Position numbers and translations under genes: made by a program. From assembly GCA_026391755.1 (NCBI GenBank), contig JAPLDN010000114.1, positions 1 through 13,188 of the forward strand: a DNA stretch of 13,188 nt, in the 5' to 3' direction. The notes under the pieces were generated by a model. It was given only the letters and a program-made list of their open reading frames with translations, ran no database searches and was not told the DNA's origin. The stretch comes from Bacteroidota bacterium (GTDB taxonomy: Bacteria; Bacteroidota; Bacteroidia; Bacteroidales; FEN-979). Within the stretch, counting starts at the first letter, position 1. Each line of letters opens with the position of its first letter. Shown one piece after another: positions 1 to 6,016 of the stretch.

Positions 1-85
1 TTCTTGGGTCACTGATGAAGTGAGCGATGACCCAAGGTATTACAATTCTTATCTTGCTTCAAGGCCCTTTAAAACCTGGGAATAA
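1..85 (+). CDS. 3' end of an unidentified protein-coding gene (partial)
   Basis: Frame 2 of the plus strand is open from the window edge to a TAA at 83-85. It gives 27 residues that start SWVTDEVSDDPRYYNSYL and finish with a Pro-Phe-Lys-Thr-Trp-Glu tail. The stop lies 12 nt before the left arm of a strong terminator hairpin, which is what the end of a real gene should look like. The other plus frame at the very edge stops within five codons. The composition (acidic, Tyr/Trp-rich) is protein-like, but the fragment is too short to assign to a family. Its 5' part lies outside the window. The existence of the gene is inferred mainly from the open frame plus the terminator. Confidence 0.55.
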   Translation, partial: SWVTDEVSDDPRYYNSYLASRPFKTWE

Positions 86-97
86 GCCGGGTTGTAA

Positions 98-138
98 AAA
101 AACGAGGGTGCCCCAAAAAGACACCCTCGTTTTTATTT
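98..138. terminator. Bidirectional intrinsic terminator
   Basis: A 13-bp perfect stem pairs 98-110 with 122-134, with a core of ACGAGGGTG against CACCCTCGT. The loop is 11 nt (111-121). The stem is flanked by an A-run on the left and a T-run on the right, so it can terminate transcription from both directions. It sits between the stop of the partial plus-strand gene (85) and the stop of the minus-strand T9SS gene (157), and should serve both. Confidence 0.88.
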
Positions 139-156
139 ATCAGGATGATGCTATGG

Positions 157-894
157 TCAATGCCTCACAAGCAATTTCTTTGTGGAAAAACTTTTCCCAT
201 TCATGTACAGGGAATAAAGATAAACGCCCTCTGGCAGACTGGAGACAGCCACCTGGACTTTCCCATTTTCGCCTGAAAGTGTTTCTTCGTATACTTTTAA
301 GCCAAGAACATTCTGTAAAACCAGGCGAGCCGGTTCTGCAGATCTCAGTTTGTATGAAACTGTAAATTTATCATTAGCCGGGTTTGGATATGCCGTGCCA
401 AGTTCCAATTGGGCATTGGGCAGGTCATTGATACCTAAATGCCATAATTCCGTTTGAAAATAAATACCGATTGTGTCGTGACCATCCTTTGTGTTATAAA
501 ATTTATAATATACCAGAGAAGAACCACTGCCAGAATTTGGATTGACATGGGCGCTGAAGTTATTCTGTATTTGTCCTCCATCGAGAGTTAATGTGGTCGG
601 TGAGATAGTCGCAGTATCAAAACACCCGCCGGCGAAGCAGAAATATGCTTTTTGCGGAGTCGTCAGATTTATGATCCTCTTAATTGCTTTATAATCATGT
701 GTCGCATTTGATGTATTTTTCAAATTCAACTCTGTTAAAACATCAGAAGTGGTGTCGTAAAGGGTCCGTTTAAGGACCACGGTTGAACCATTAGTAACAA
801 TGGTACCAGATAGGGTTTGCAATTCAAGAGTTTGAGCTGACAGGCTGCAGGAAGCAATTGTTAGGATTACTAATAATGTGTATATTTTTTTCAT
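157..894 (-). CDS. Small T9SS type A sorting-domain exported protein, function unknown
   Basis: This is a 245-residue exported protein. Residues 1-21 form a signal peptide ending SLSAQ. The sequence IASC at 13-16 also resembles a lipobox, so cleavage by signal peptidase I (after Ala20) or II (before Cys16) is ambiguous. T9SS cargo normally uses signal peptidase I, so I favour that. Residues about 22-155 look like one beta-rich Ig-like domain, with a close Cys pair at 86 and 91 in YFCFAGGCF. Residues about 165-245 are a T9SS type A C-terminal sorting domain: AYPNPANDKF, an LQNVLGLKVYEE strand and a final LPEGVYLYSL...KKLLVRH. It is therefore expected to be exported to the cell surface or medium. 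No catalytic motif is visible, so a binding or adhesive role is only a guess. It is monocistronic between its own promoter and the shared terminator. Confidence 0.9.
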   Translation of the reverse strand: MKKIYTLLVILTIASCSLSAQTLELQTLSGTIVTNGSTVVLKRTLYDTTSDVLTELNLKNTSNATHDYKAIKRIINLTTPQKAYFCFAGGCFDTATISPTTLTLDGGQIQNNFSAHVNPNSGSGSSLVYYKFYNTKDGHDTIGIYFQTELWHLGINDLPNAQLELGTAYPNPANDKFTVSYKLRSAEPARLVLQNVLGLKVYEETLSGENGKVQVAVSSLPEGVYLYSLYMNGKSFSTKKLLVRH

Positions 895-921
895 TGCACT
901 CTATATTTGGGTTTCGCGATG

Positions 922-929
922 CAAATATA
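922..929 (-). promoter_or_regulatory. Bacteroidota -7 promoter element for the small T9SS gene
   Basis: Read on the minus strand this is TATATTTG, an exact match to the Bacteroidota -7 consensus TAnnTTTG. It lies 27 nt before the ATG, which predicts a short leader of roughly 20 nt. No clear TTTG is found at the usual -33 distance; only a TTG (945-947) occurs, with a short 15-nt spacer, so the assignment is moderate. Confidence 0.5.
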
Positions 930-994
930 CGGAATTAAACCTAACAATTGAACAGGAGAACATATATCTTTTATTTCATATTTTATTTTTTTTG

Positions 995-1001
995 TAACTT
1001 G
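995..1001 (+). promoter_or_regulatory. Possible -7 promoter element for the FadL-like/SGNH pair
   Basis: TAACTTG followed by CGCCC lies directly after a T-rich tract (981-993). It resembles the Bacteroidota -7 element TAnnTTTG with one T missing. The predicted transcript start would be near 1008, giving a leader of about 23 nt before the ATG at 1031. No TTTG is present at the proper -33 spacing. The call rests on position and partial consensus. Confidence 0.4.
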
Positions 1002-1030
1002 CGCCCAGTATTAACCAAAAACAATGTATT

Positions 1031-2254
1031 ATGAGGAGAATTACTATCCTTTTGCTGCTATTTTGTTTTGCAGCAATGACCTCCATTGGAGGAGGCTACC
1101 AGGTTGGTTTGCATAGTACGCGGAATACCGGAATGGGTCTAATCGGGACTTCGCTTACATACGATGCAAGCAGTATCTTTTACAATCCTGGCGGCGTATC
1201 ATTTATCAAGGATAAATGGAGTTTGTCGGGCGGCATCAGCCTGATCATGGCAAGGGTAACCTTCCAGGGCAAAGATGAAAATTACCAGACTCACCTTGAA
1301 CATTTATTGAATACCCCTTTTTATTTTTATGCTGCATATAAAGCAACCGACAATCTGAGTATCGGGCTGGCAGTCAACACACCTTATGGAAACGGACTTT
1401 CATGGGGAGACAACTGGCAGGGCCGTTTCCTGATCCAGAACCTGAAATTCCAGGCAATTACCGTTCAACCGACGATTTCCTATAAATTTAAAAACATCAT
1501 CGGTATCGGCGTGGGCCTTGTCTGGGCTTACGGTGGCGTAAACCTGAACAAAGCATTGCCTATTGATTATTCGGGAGGCGAAGGCCAGTTGAATATCAAA
1601 GGCAATACGATCGGATTTGGATTCAACGCCGGTGTATTGATCCATCCGGTTAAAGGTTTTAACATCGGGATCGATTACCGTTCAAAGATCAATATGGACG
1701 TTCAGAATGCAAATGCCACATTCACGGTTCCGGCAGCAGTACGCTCCCAGTTCCCCGACAGTAAAGTTGAAGTTTCTCTTCCTCTTCCTGCAAATCTTGA
1801 TTTCGGGCTTTCTTATGAAATCAATGAAAAATTCATGATCGGGATAAACTTGTGCTATGTTTTCTGGAAACAATATGATTCCCTGGTTTTCAACTTCAAA
1901 ACCAAAACGGCATCGCTCGGAAGGACAGCCACTGCTGCATTATACCAGAACAGGCTTATCCCGAGAATCGGGGCTCAGTATAAAATCAATCCTGCTATCA
2001 CAGTCAGGGTGGGAGGATATTACGATCCTTCTCCCGTGCAATCTGATTACCTTAATCCTCAAACACCCAGTTCAAATGAGATCGGGCTTACTGCAGGTTT
2101 ATCAGTAGTTCCTTTCAAGGGATTCAGCATCGATGCTGCATTTCTTTACCTGATGGGTACGAAACGCGATGGGACATACAGTCCGGAGAATTTTGCCGGT
2201 ACTTATTATTCGGCCTTTTACATCCCGGCCATCGGTTTATCATATAGTTTCTAA
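1031..2254 (+). CDS. FadL/OmpP1/TodX-type outer-membrane transport protein
   Basis: This 407-residue protein is predicted to be an outer-membrane beta-barrel for uptake of hydrophobic compounds such as long-chain fatty acids. A signal peptide (MRRITILLLLFCFAAMTSIG) covers residues 1-20. The mature N-terminus has the FadL-like hatch signature: GGGYQVGLHSTRNTGMG, then YDASSIFYNPGG near 44-55, matching the family pattern of a conserved DAS.IF.NPAG segment. The rest is alternating amphipathic strands with many Gly/Tyr/Phe turns, and the chain ends YSF, an aromatic C-terminus typical of Bam-inserted barrels. Length is close to the usual 400-450. It is followed 18 nt later by an SGNH lipoprotein, suggesting that ester hydrolysis is coupled to import. 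An out-of-frame ATG occurs 7 nt upstream (1024). The start at 1031 is chosen because it gives the signal peptide. Confidence 0.9.
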   Translation: MRRITILLLLFCFAAMTSIGGGYQVGLHSTRNTGMGLIGTSLTYDASSIFYNPGGVSFIKDKWSLSGGISLIMARVTFQGKDENYQTHLEHLLNTPFYFYAAYKATDNLSIGLAVNTPYGNGLSWGDNWQGRFLIQNLKFQAITVQPTISYKFKNIIGIGVGLVWAYGGVNLNKALPIDYSGGEGQLNIKGNTIGFGFNAGVLIHPVKGFNIGIDYRSKINMDVQNANATFTVPAAVRSQFPDSKVEVSLPLPANLDFGLSYEINEKFMIGINLCYVFWKQYDSLVFNFKTKTASLGRTATAALYQNRLIPRIGAQYKINPAITVRVGGYYDPSPVQSDYLNPQTPSSNEIGLTAGLSVVPFKGFSIDAAFLYLMGTKRDGTYSPENFAGTYYSAFYIPAIGLSYSF

Positions 2255-2272
2255 CCTTAAAAACAGAGCGAA

Positions 2273-3601
2273 ATGAAAAAACTACTATTCATTATATTAT
2301 CCCTTGCACTCTTCACCTCTTGTGAACGTAAAATCAGCGAATATGCCGCTGATAAAGGGTCAGCCAACTTCACCACATATATATCTGTCGGGAACTCGCT
2401 TGTTGCCGGATATGCCGATGGTGCCTTATATCATGACGGACAATTATATTCCTGTCCGAACCTTATCGCAGGTCAGTTACAACTGGCCGGTGGCGGTGCA
2501 TTTGTGCAGCCTATGGTTACCAGTAATTACGGAGTAGCAGTATACCCGGGTGTTCAGCCTAAGTTTGTACTTGGTTACACAGCCGACTGCCAGGGTGTTG
2601 TCGGACTTGGTCCGGTGAGATCCGAAGGGGCCATGGACGATTTTGGTCCTGTAGGTTATGCTGTTAATAATTTCGGTATACCCGGTGCCAAGTCATTCCA
2701 TCTTATTGCCCCCGGTTACGCTCAGATGAACCCCTATTATGCACGATTTGCCACCAGCCTTACCGGTGCAGTTGTGCAGGAGTTCAACAATGTTCATCCA
2801 ACATTCTTCACCATGCAACTTGGTGATAACGACGTTTTAGCGTATGCACTTGCAGGAGGTTCTTATGATTCAATCACTAACCCTCAGCTGTTCTATTTTG
2901 CAATGAGAACGGTTTTAGGATCGCTTTTAGCAACCGGAGCACAAGGCGTCATCGCAAATATTCCTGACATTACAAGTATCCCTTTCTTTACGACAATTCC
3001 TTATAACGGGCTTGTATTGACACGGCAGAGTCTTGCCGATTCGGTAAACTATGCAATGAGCCTGTACCAGCTGCCATTCCATTACGTGGTTGGTCCGAAT
3101 CCTTTCCTGGTTAAGGATCCTACTTCGCCCCATCCTTATTTCAAGGTAAGGCAGATGGTGCCCGGTGAATATGTTCTGATGACAGTCCCACAGGATTCTC
3201 TGAAATGCTCAGGAATGGGGATCATCAATGTAAGAACCCACGCCCCTTATCCAATACCCGATCAGTATATTCTGACTATTAAGGAAGTTGCCCAGATAAA
3301 AGCTGCAACCGGTGTGTTCAATGCCATGCTGGATACAATGGCTTCAAACCGTCACCTTGGACTGGTTGACATGAACTCAAAACTCAATCTCCTGCATTCA
3401 CAGTCGGGAATCGTTTGGGACGGAGTTCACCTTAATGCGAACTTCGTGACTGGCGGCGCTTTTTCACTTGACGGGATCCATCTGACTCCCAGGGGAAATG
3501 CACTTTCGGCCAATTTCTTTATCGAAGCAATCAATCAGCGTTTCGGTAGTAAAATACCGTATGTTGATATAACCAAATACAAGGGTGTTGTTTTCCCGTA
3601 A
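2273..3601 (+). CDS. SGNH/GDSL-family hydrolase lipoprotein
   Basis: This 442-residue protein is predicted to be a membrane-anchored SGNH esterase/lipase. Residues 1-16 are a lipoprotein signal peptide with the acylated Cys at 17 (LALFTSCERK). Block I is YISVGNSLVAGY, with the nucleophile Ser42 in GNSL rather than the usual GDSL. Block II is NFGIPGAKS (133-141), supplying the oxyanion Gly. Block III is LGDNDVLAY (183-191), with the conserved Asn. Block V is SLDGIHLTPRGN (398-409), with Asp400 and His403 completing the triad. An earlier DGVHLNANF (383-391) mimics block V. The protein is longer than minimal SGNH enzymes (about 200-250), with an insert between blocks III and V. It follows the FadL-like gene by 18 nt in a probable two-gene operon ending at the 3617-3647 hairpin. 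The natural ester substrate cannot be read from the sequence. Confidence 0.88.
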   Translation: MKKLLFIILSLALFTSCERKISEYAADKGSANFTTYISVGNSLVAGYADGALYHDGQLYSCPNLIAGQLQLAGGGAFVQPMVTSNYGVAVYPGVQPKFVLGYTADCQGVVGLGPVRSEGAMDDFGPVGYAVNNFGIPGAKSFHLIAPGYAQMNPYYARFATSLTGAVVQEFNNVHPTFFTMQLGDNDVLAYALAGGSYDSITNPQLFYFAMRTVLGSLLATGAQGVIANIPDITSIPFFTTIPYNGLVLTRQSLADSVNYAMSLYQLPFHYVVGPNPFLVKDPTSPHPYFKVRQMVPGEYVLMTVPQDSLKCSGMGIINVRTHAPYPIPDQYILTIKEVAQIKAATGVFNAMLDTMASNRHLGLVDMNSKLNLLHSQSGIVWDGVHLNANFVTGGAFSLDGIHLTPRGNALSANFFIEAINQRFGSKIPYVDITKYKGVVFP

Positions 3602-3616
3602 GGAGAAAATCCTCAT

Positions 3617-3650
3617 AAAAAATCCCGGCCAGTGACCGGGATTTTTTTTT
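3617..3650. terminator. Bidirectional intrinsic terminator between the SGNH gene and rdgB
   Basis: A 12-bp stem pairs 3617-3628 with 3636-3647 (core ATCCCGG/CCGGGAT) around a 7-nt loop (3629-3635). It has a T-run at 3642-3650 on the plus strand and an A-run at 3617-3622 for the minus strand. The right arm abuts and slightly overlaps the rdgB stop codon (3649-3651). It should end both converging transcripts. Confidence 0.9.
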
Positions 3651-4230
3651 ACTGCAACATGGCGAGGTACTGTACCATTTTATGAACCGCCCTTCCTCTG
3701 TGGCTCAGGCCATTCTTAAGAAAGGGAGGCATTTCCGCAAAAGTCTCCCGCATCCCTTCCGGCCTGAACACAGGATCATATCCGAATCCGTCGGTTCCTG
3801 AAGGACCTGTTGTGATCTCCCCGTCAACCCTGCCTTCAAAAAGAAATTCATTCCCTTTATAGATAAGGCAGATTGCGCACCTGAAACTGGCCCTGCGGTC
3901 TTCATGGCCCGTCATCTCTTCAAGTACTTTTTTCACATTATCTGCAAAGCTGCATCCTTCACCGGCATAACGGGCCGAATAAACACCAGGCCTGCCGTTA
4001 AGAGCTGAAATCTCAAGTCCCGTGTCGTCAGCAAAACAATCCATTCCCGTTTGTTCAAAAATAAACCGTGCTTTCTGCCGTGCATTCCCTTCAATGGTAT
4101 CCTGTGTCTCGGGGATCTCGGCATCAAGACCAATATCACCTAAACTGCTGACGATGATTGCATTTCCTGTAATTTCACGTACCTCCCTGAGCTTATGGAG
4201 ATTATTTGTGGCGAATACCAACGAAATCAT
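3649..4230 (-). CDS. rdgB: XTP/dITP diphosphatase (RdgB/HAM1 family)
   Basis: This 193-residue cytosolic enzyme hydrolyses non-canonical purine nucleoside triphosphates (dITP, XTP, ITP) to the monophosphate plus pyrophosphate, keeping deaminated bases out of DNA and RNA. Family motifs are complete. They are the N-terminal FATNNLHKLREV (6-17), the catalytic FADDTGLEISALNGRPGVYS (66-85, with the Asp68/Asp69 pair as metal ligand and base), GTDGFGYDPVF (145-155), and LKNGLSHRGRA near the C-terminus for nucleotide recognition. The length is normal. The gene starts 14 nt after the ddl stop on the same strand, so the two are probably one transcript from the ddl promoter. Its stop codon lies within the terminator T-run. 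Confidence 0.96.
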   Translation of the reverse strand: MISLVFATNNLHKLREVREITGNAIIVSSLGDIGLDAEIPETQDTIEGNARQKARFIFEQTGMDCFADDTGLEISALNGRPGVYSARYAGEGCSFADNVKKVLEEMTGHEDRRASFRCAICLIYKGNEFLFEGRVDGEITTGPSGTDGFGYDPVFRPEGMRETFAEMPPFLKNGLSHRGRAVHKMVQYLAMLQ

Positions 4231-4244
4231 AATATAAATTGATT

Positions 4245-5213
4245 TTAGATTATTTCATTCAGCAAATTAGTGATCAGGTCGGAGTAGGTCCAACCATAGG
4301 CTTTTGCCATTTTCGGAACAATACTCGCCGAGGTAATTCCGGGAACCGTATTGACTTCCAGGAAATAAAATTTCCTGCCTGTAAATATGTAGTCGAACCG
4401 CACAATTCCTTTACAGTTAAGTTTTCTGAACAGATTTACCGAAATTTCCCGGCATTTTTCGGCAACTTTAGCAGGCACATCAGCCGGCACAACCTCTTCG
4501 GCCATGCCAGGCTGGTATTTTGCCTCGTAATCGAAGAATTCTTTTTTGGAGATGATTTCGGTAACAGGAAAAGCAATTATCTTACCTTTCGACCTGATTA
4601 CGCCACAAGTGAGTTCCCTTCCCTTGATAAATTCTTCAACAATGATCTCATCATCCTCCTTAAAGGCAATATCCAATGCTGTTTTAAGATCTTTTTTAAA
4701 ATTTACCTTTGACATCCCAACACTGGAACCTCCGCAGTTGGGTTTAACGAATACAGGCAGGGTGAGATGTTTGATAACTTCAGCTCCTGCAGCGGAATCC
4801 CCTTTATAAAGATGAACCGACCTGGCAACATCAGTACCGTATCCTGCAACCACATCCTTGCAGAAACTTTTATTGAATGAAAGGGCTGAAGTCATAAGCC
4901 CGCATGATGTATACGGGATTCCCAGCATATCAAAATAACCCTGCAACCTGCCATCTTCTCCGGGAGTTCCGTGAATAGCATTGAAAACTGCATCGAACCT
5001 GATCTTTCTTTTTCCAATCGCAAGGGAGAAATCATTCTTGTCGATAAAAAAAGATTTCGATTCAAGCTTGTAATTCCATTTTGTTCCCCTGATCTCGATA
5101 AGAAACGGACGGAATTTTTTCAGATCCATATGCAGTTCAACCTGCTTTCCGCTTTTCATCGAGATATCATATTCACCGGAATTGCCGCCGGCAACTATTG
5201 CAATATTGTACAT
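4245..5213 (-). CDS. ddl: D-alanine--D-alanine ligase
   Basis: This 322-residue ATP-grasp ligase makes D-Ala-D-Ala for peptidoglycan precursors in the cytosol. Visible motifs start with an N-terminal AIVAGGNSGEYDISMKSG, with Glu14 in the first-site position. HGTPGEDGRLQG (81-92) follows, then the ATP-binding FVKPNCGGSSVGMSKV (155-170). VEEFIKGRELTCGV (192-205) comes next. FFDYEAKY (226-233) carries the Tyr expected for D-Ala rather than D-lactate selectivity. The metal-site region is RFDYIF (272-277) plus FLEVNTVPGIT (284-294). I chose the ATG at 5213 over an in-frame ATG ten codons upstream. Homologues begin at this Val/Ile-rich strand, and the upstream codons would run into the -7 promoter. 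It is divergent from the PASTA gene and precedes rdgB. Confidence 0.96.
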   Translation of the reverse strand: MYNIAIVAGGNSGEYDISMKSGKQVELHMDLKKFRPFLIEIRGTKWNYKLESKSFFIDKNDFSLAIGKRKIRFDAVFNAIHGTPGEDGRLQGYFDMLGIPYTSCGLMTSALSFNKSFCKDVVAGYGTDVARSVHLYKGDSAAGAEVIKHLTLPVFVKPNCGGSSVGMSKVNFKKDLKTALDIAFKEDDEIIVEEFIKGRELTCGVIRSKGKIIAFPVTEIISKKEFFDYEAKYQPGMAEEVVPADVPAKVAEKCREISVNLFRKLNCKGIVRFDYIFTGRKFYFLEVNTVPGITSASIVPKMAKAYGWTYSDLITNLLNEII

Positions 5214-5231
5214 AGTATTGATTTTAAAGGG

Positions 5232-5239
5232 CAAAATTA
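5232..5239 (-). promoter_or_regulatory. -7 promoter element for ddl-rdgB
   Basis: On the minus strand this reads TAATTTTG, an exact TAnnTTTG match, 18 nt before the chosen ddl ATG. The nearest plausible -33 TTTG is at 5264-5267 (minus), 24 nt upstream. That is longer than ideal, so the promoter may be weak or regulated. It supports starting ddl at 5213. Confidence 0.5.
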
Positions 5240-5256
5240 GCACAAAATCATGCTGT

Positions 5257-5287
5257 TTTGTGGCAAAGGCATTTTTTCGTAATTTTG
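5257..5287 (+). promoter_or_regulatory. Bacteroidota -33/-7 promoter for the PASTA-T9SS-rluD-plsC operon
   Basis: TTTG at 5257-5260 and TAATTTTG at 5280-5287 are separated by exactly 19 nt, the classical Bacteroidota sigma-A arrangement. The predicted transcript start is near 5294, giving a leader of about 50 nt to the ATG at 5347. The -33 box lies within the upstream region of the divergent ddl promoter, so the two promoters interleave. Confidence 0.7.
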
Positions 5288-5346
5288 TCCTGCCTTTCCA
5301 GGTACAATAAAATCATCTATTTCAGGTTAATAAGGTAAACCCAGGC

Positions 5347-5946
5347 ATGGAATTTGTGCATTTTTTATTTTCTAAACGATTTCTGAAGCATTTTCTTATT
5401 TCCGTAGGGATTACTGCATTCCTTCTCTGGATCACATTTTATTCTCTTTCCTGGTATACCAAGCATAGCGATTATATCGTGGTGCCTGATTTCCGCGGGC
5501 AAATTATTTCGGATATAATGCAGGGAGACAAATTTGGTGATTTCAAATTTGCTATTAATGACAGTATTTTCGATCCGGATAAGCCCAGGGGTGCGATACT
5601 TTCCCAGGACCCTTATCCCGGGTCCAGGGTGAAACATAACCGTATGGTTTACCTGACTATTGTTTCCCTGATACCTGAAAAGACCGCCATGCCCGACCTC
5701 AAGGACCTTACTCTGCGCCAGGCCCAGTCAATGCTGGAAAGTTCAGGGCTCAAGCTTGGAAAACTTCTTTTTATTAAATCATTCGATGAAGACGCGGTTC
5801 AGAACCAGCTTTTCAACCACACCATCATTGCACCCGGTACCAGGATCGACAAAGGCTCGGTTATTGACCTGCAGGTAGGAATGGGTGCAAAAGCCAGCCA
5901 GATGAAGAAAGACACAACACAACTGGATAGCTTGTTGACGAAATAA
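5347..5946 (+). CDS. Membrane-anchored PASTA-domain protein (no kinase domain)
   Basis: This 199-residue bitopic protein has a short basic cytoplasmic tail (KRFLKH), one transmembrane helix (about 15-37) and a periplasmic part with two PASTA repeats. The first, about 43-107, begins YIVVPDFRGQ and includes ILSQDPYPGSRVK. The second, about 113-178, begins AMPDLKDLTLRQAQSMLESS, contains IIAPGTRIDKGSVIDLQVG and is followed by a short polar tail. PASTA domains bind uncross-linked peptidoglycan or muropeptides in other proteins. Here there is no Ser/Thr kinase or transpeptidase domain attached. As I recall, stand-alone PASTA proteins near ddl and rluD are common in Bacteroidota. It is the first gene of the plus-strand operon. 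A role as a cell-wall sensor or scaffold is inferred, not shown. Confidence 0.9.
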   Translation: MEFVHFLFSKRFLKHFLISVGITAFLLWITFYSLSWYTKHSDYIVVPDFRGQIISDIMQGDKFGDFKFAINDSIFDPDKPRGAILSQDPYPGSRVKHNRMVYLTIVSLIPEKTAMPDLKDLTLRQAQSMLESSGLKLGKLLFIKSFDEDAVQNQLFNHTIIAPGTRIDKGSVIDLQVGMGAKASQMKKDTTQLDSLLTK

Positions 5947-5998
5947 CGGGATAACTGGATAACTGGATAACTGGATAACTGGATTGCTGGATAATGAG
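5943..5998 (+). repeat. 8-bp tandem repeat (ATAACTGG) in the PASTA-T9SS intergenic gap
   Basis: Four perfect ATAACTGG units run from 5951 to 5982. They are flanked by degenerate units in the same register: ATAACGGG (5943-5950, containing the PASTA stop codon), ATTGCTGG (5983-5990) and ATAATGAG (5991-5998). The array fills most of the 70-nt gap before the next ATG (6017). Units of 8 bp change all frames and spacing on slippage, so copy number could alter translational coupling, but no coding sequence is interrupted. Confidence 0.93.
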
Positions 5999-6016
5999 AT
6001 ATAGAAATAAAATTTG

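Noticed and set aside
27..365. Plus-strand ORF of 112 codons at the left end
   Set aside because: It runs through the terminator hairpin and is antisense to the small T9SS gene, whose signal peptide and sorting domain are clear.
902..909. Plus-strand TATATTTG as a promoter for the FadL-like gene
   Set aside because: It matches the consensus but lies about 120 nt upstream, within the leader of the divergent gene. The TAACTTG at 995-1001 is better placed.
1024..1116. Out-of-frame ATG 7 nt before the FadL-like start, opening a 30-codon frame
   Set aside because: The peptide is not protein-family-like and overlaps the signal-peptide coding region. It could compete for initiation, but nothing shows it is used.
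5214..5243. Ten-codon upstream extension of ddl
   Set aside because: It overlaps the TAATTTTG promoter element, and the next ATG (5213) begins the canonical first strand of Ddl.
5943..5998. CRISPR-like repeat array
   Set aside because: The units are 8 bp, directly abutting with no spacers, and there are no cas genes nearby. It is a simple tandem repeat.
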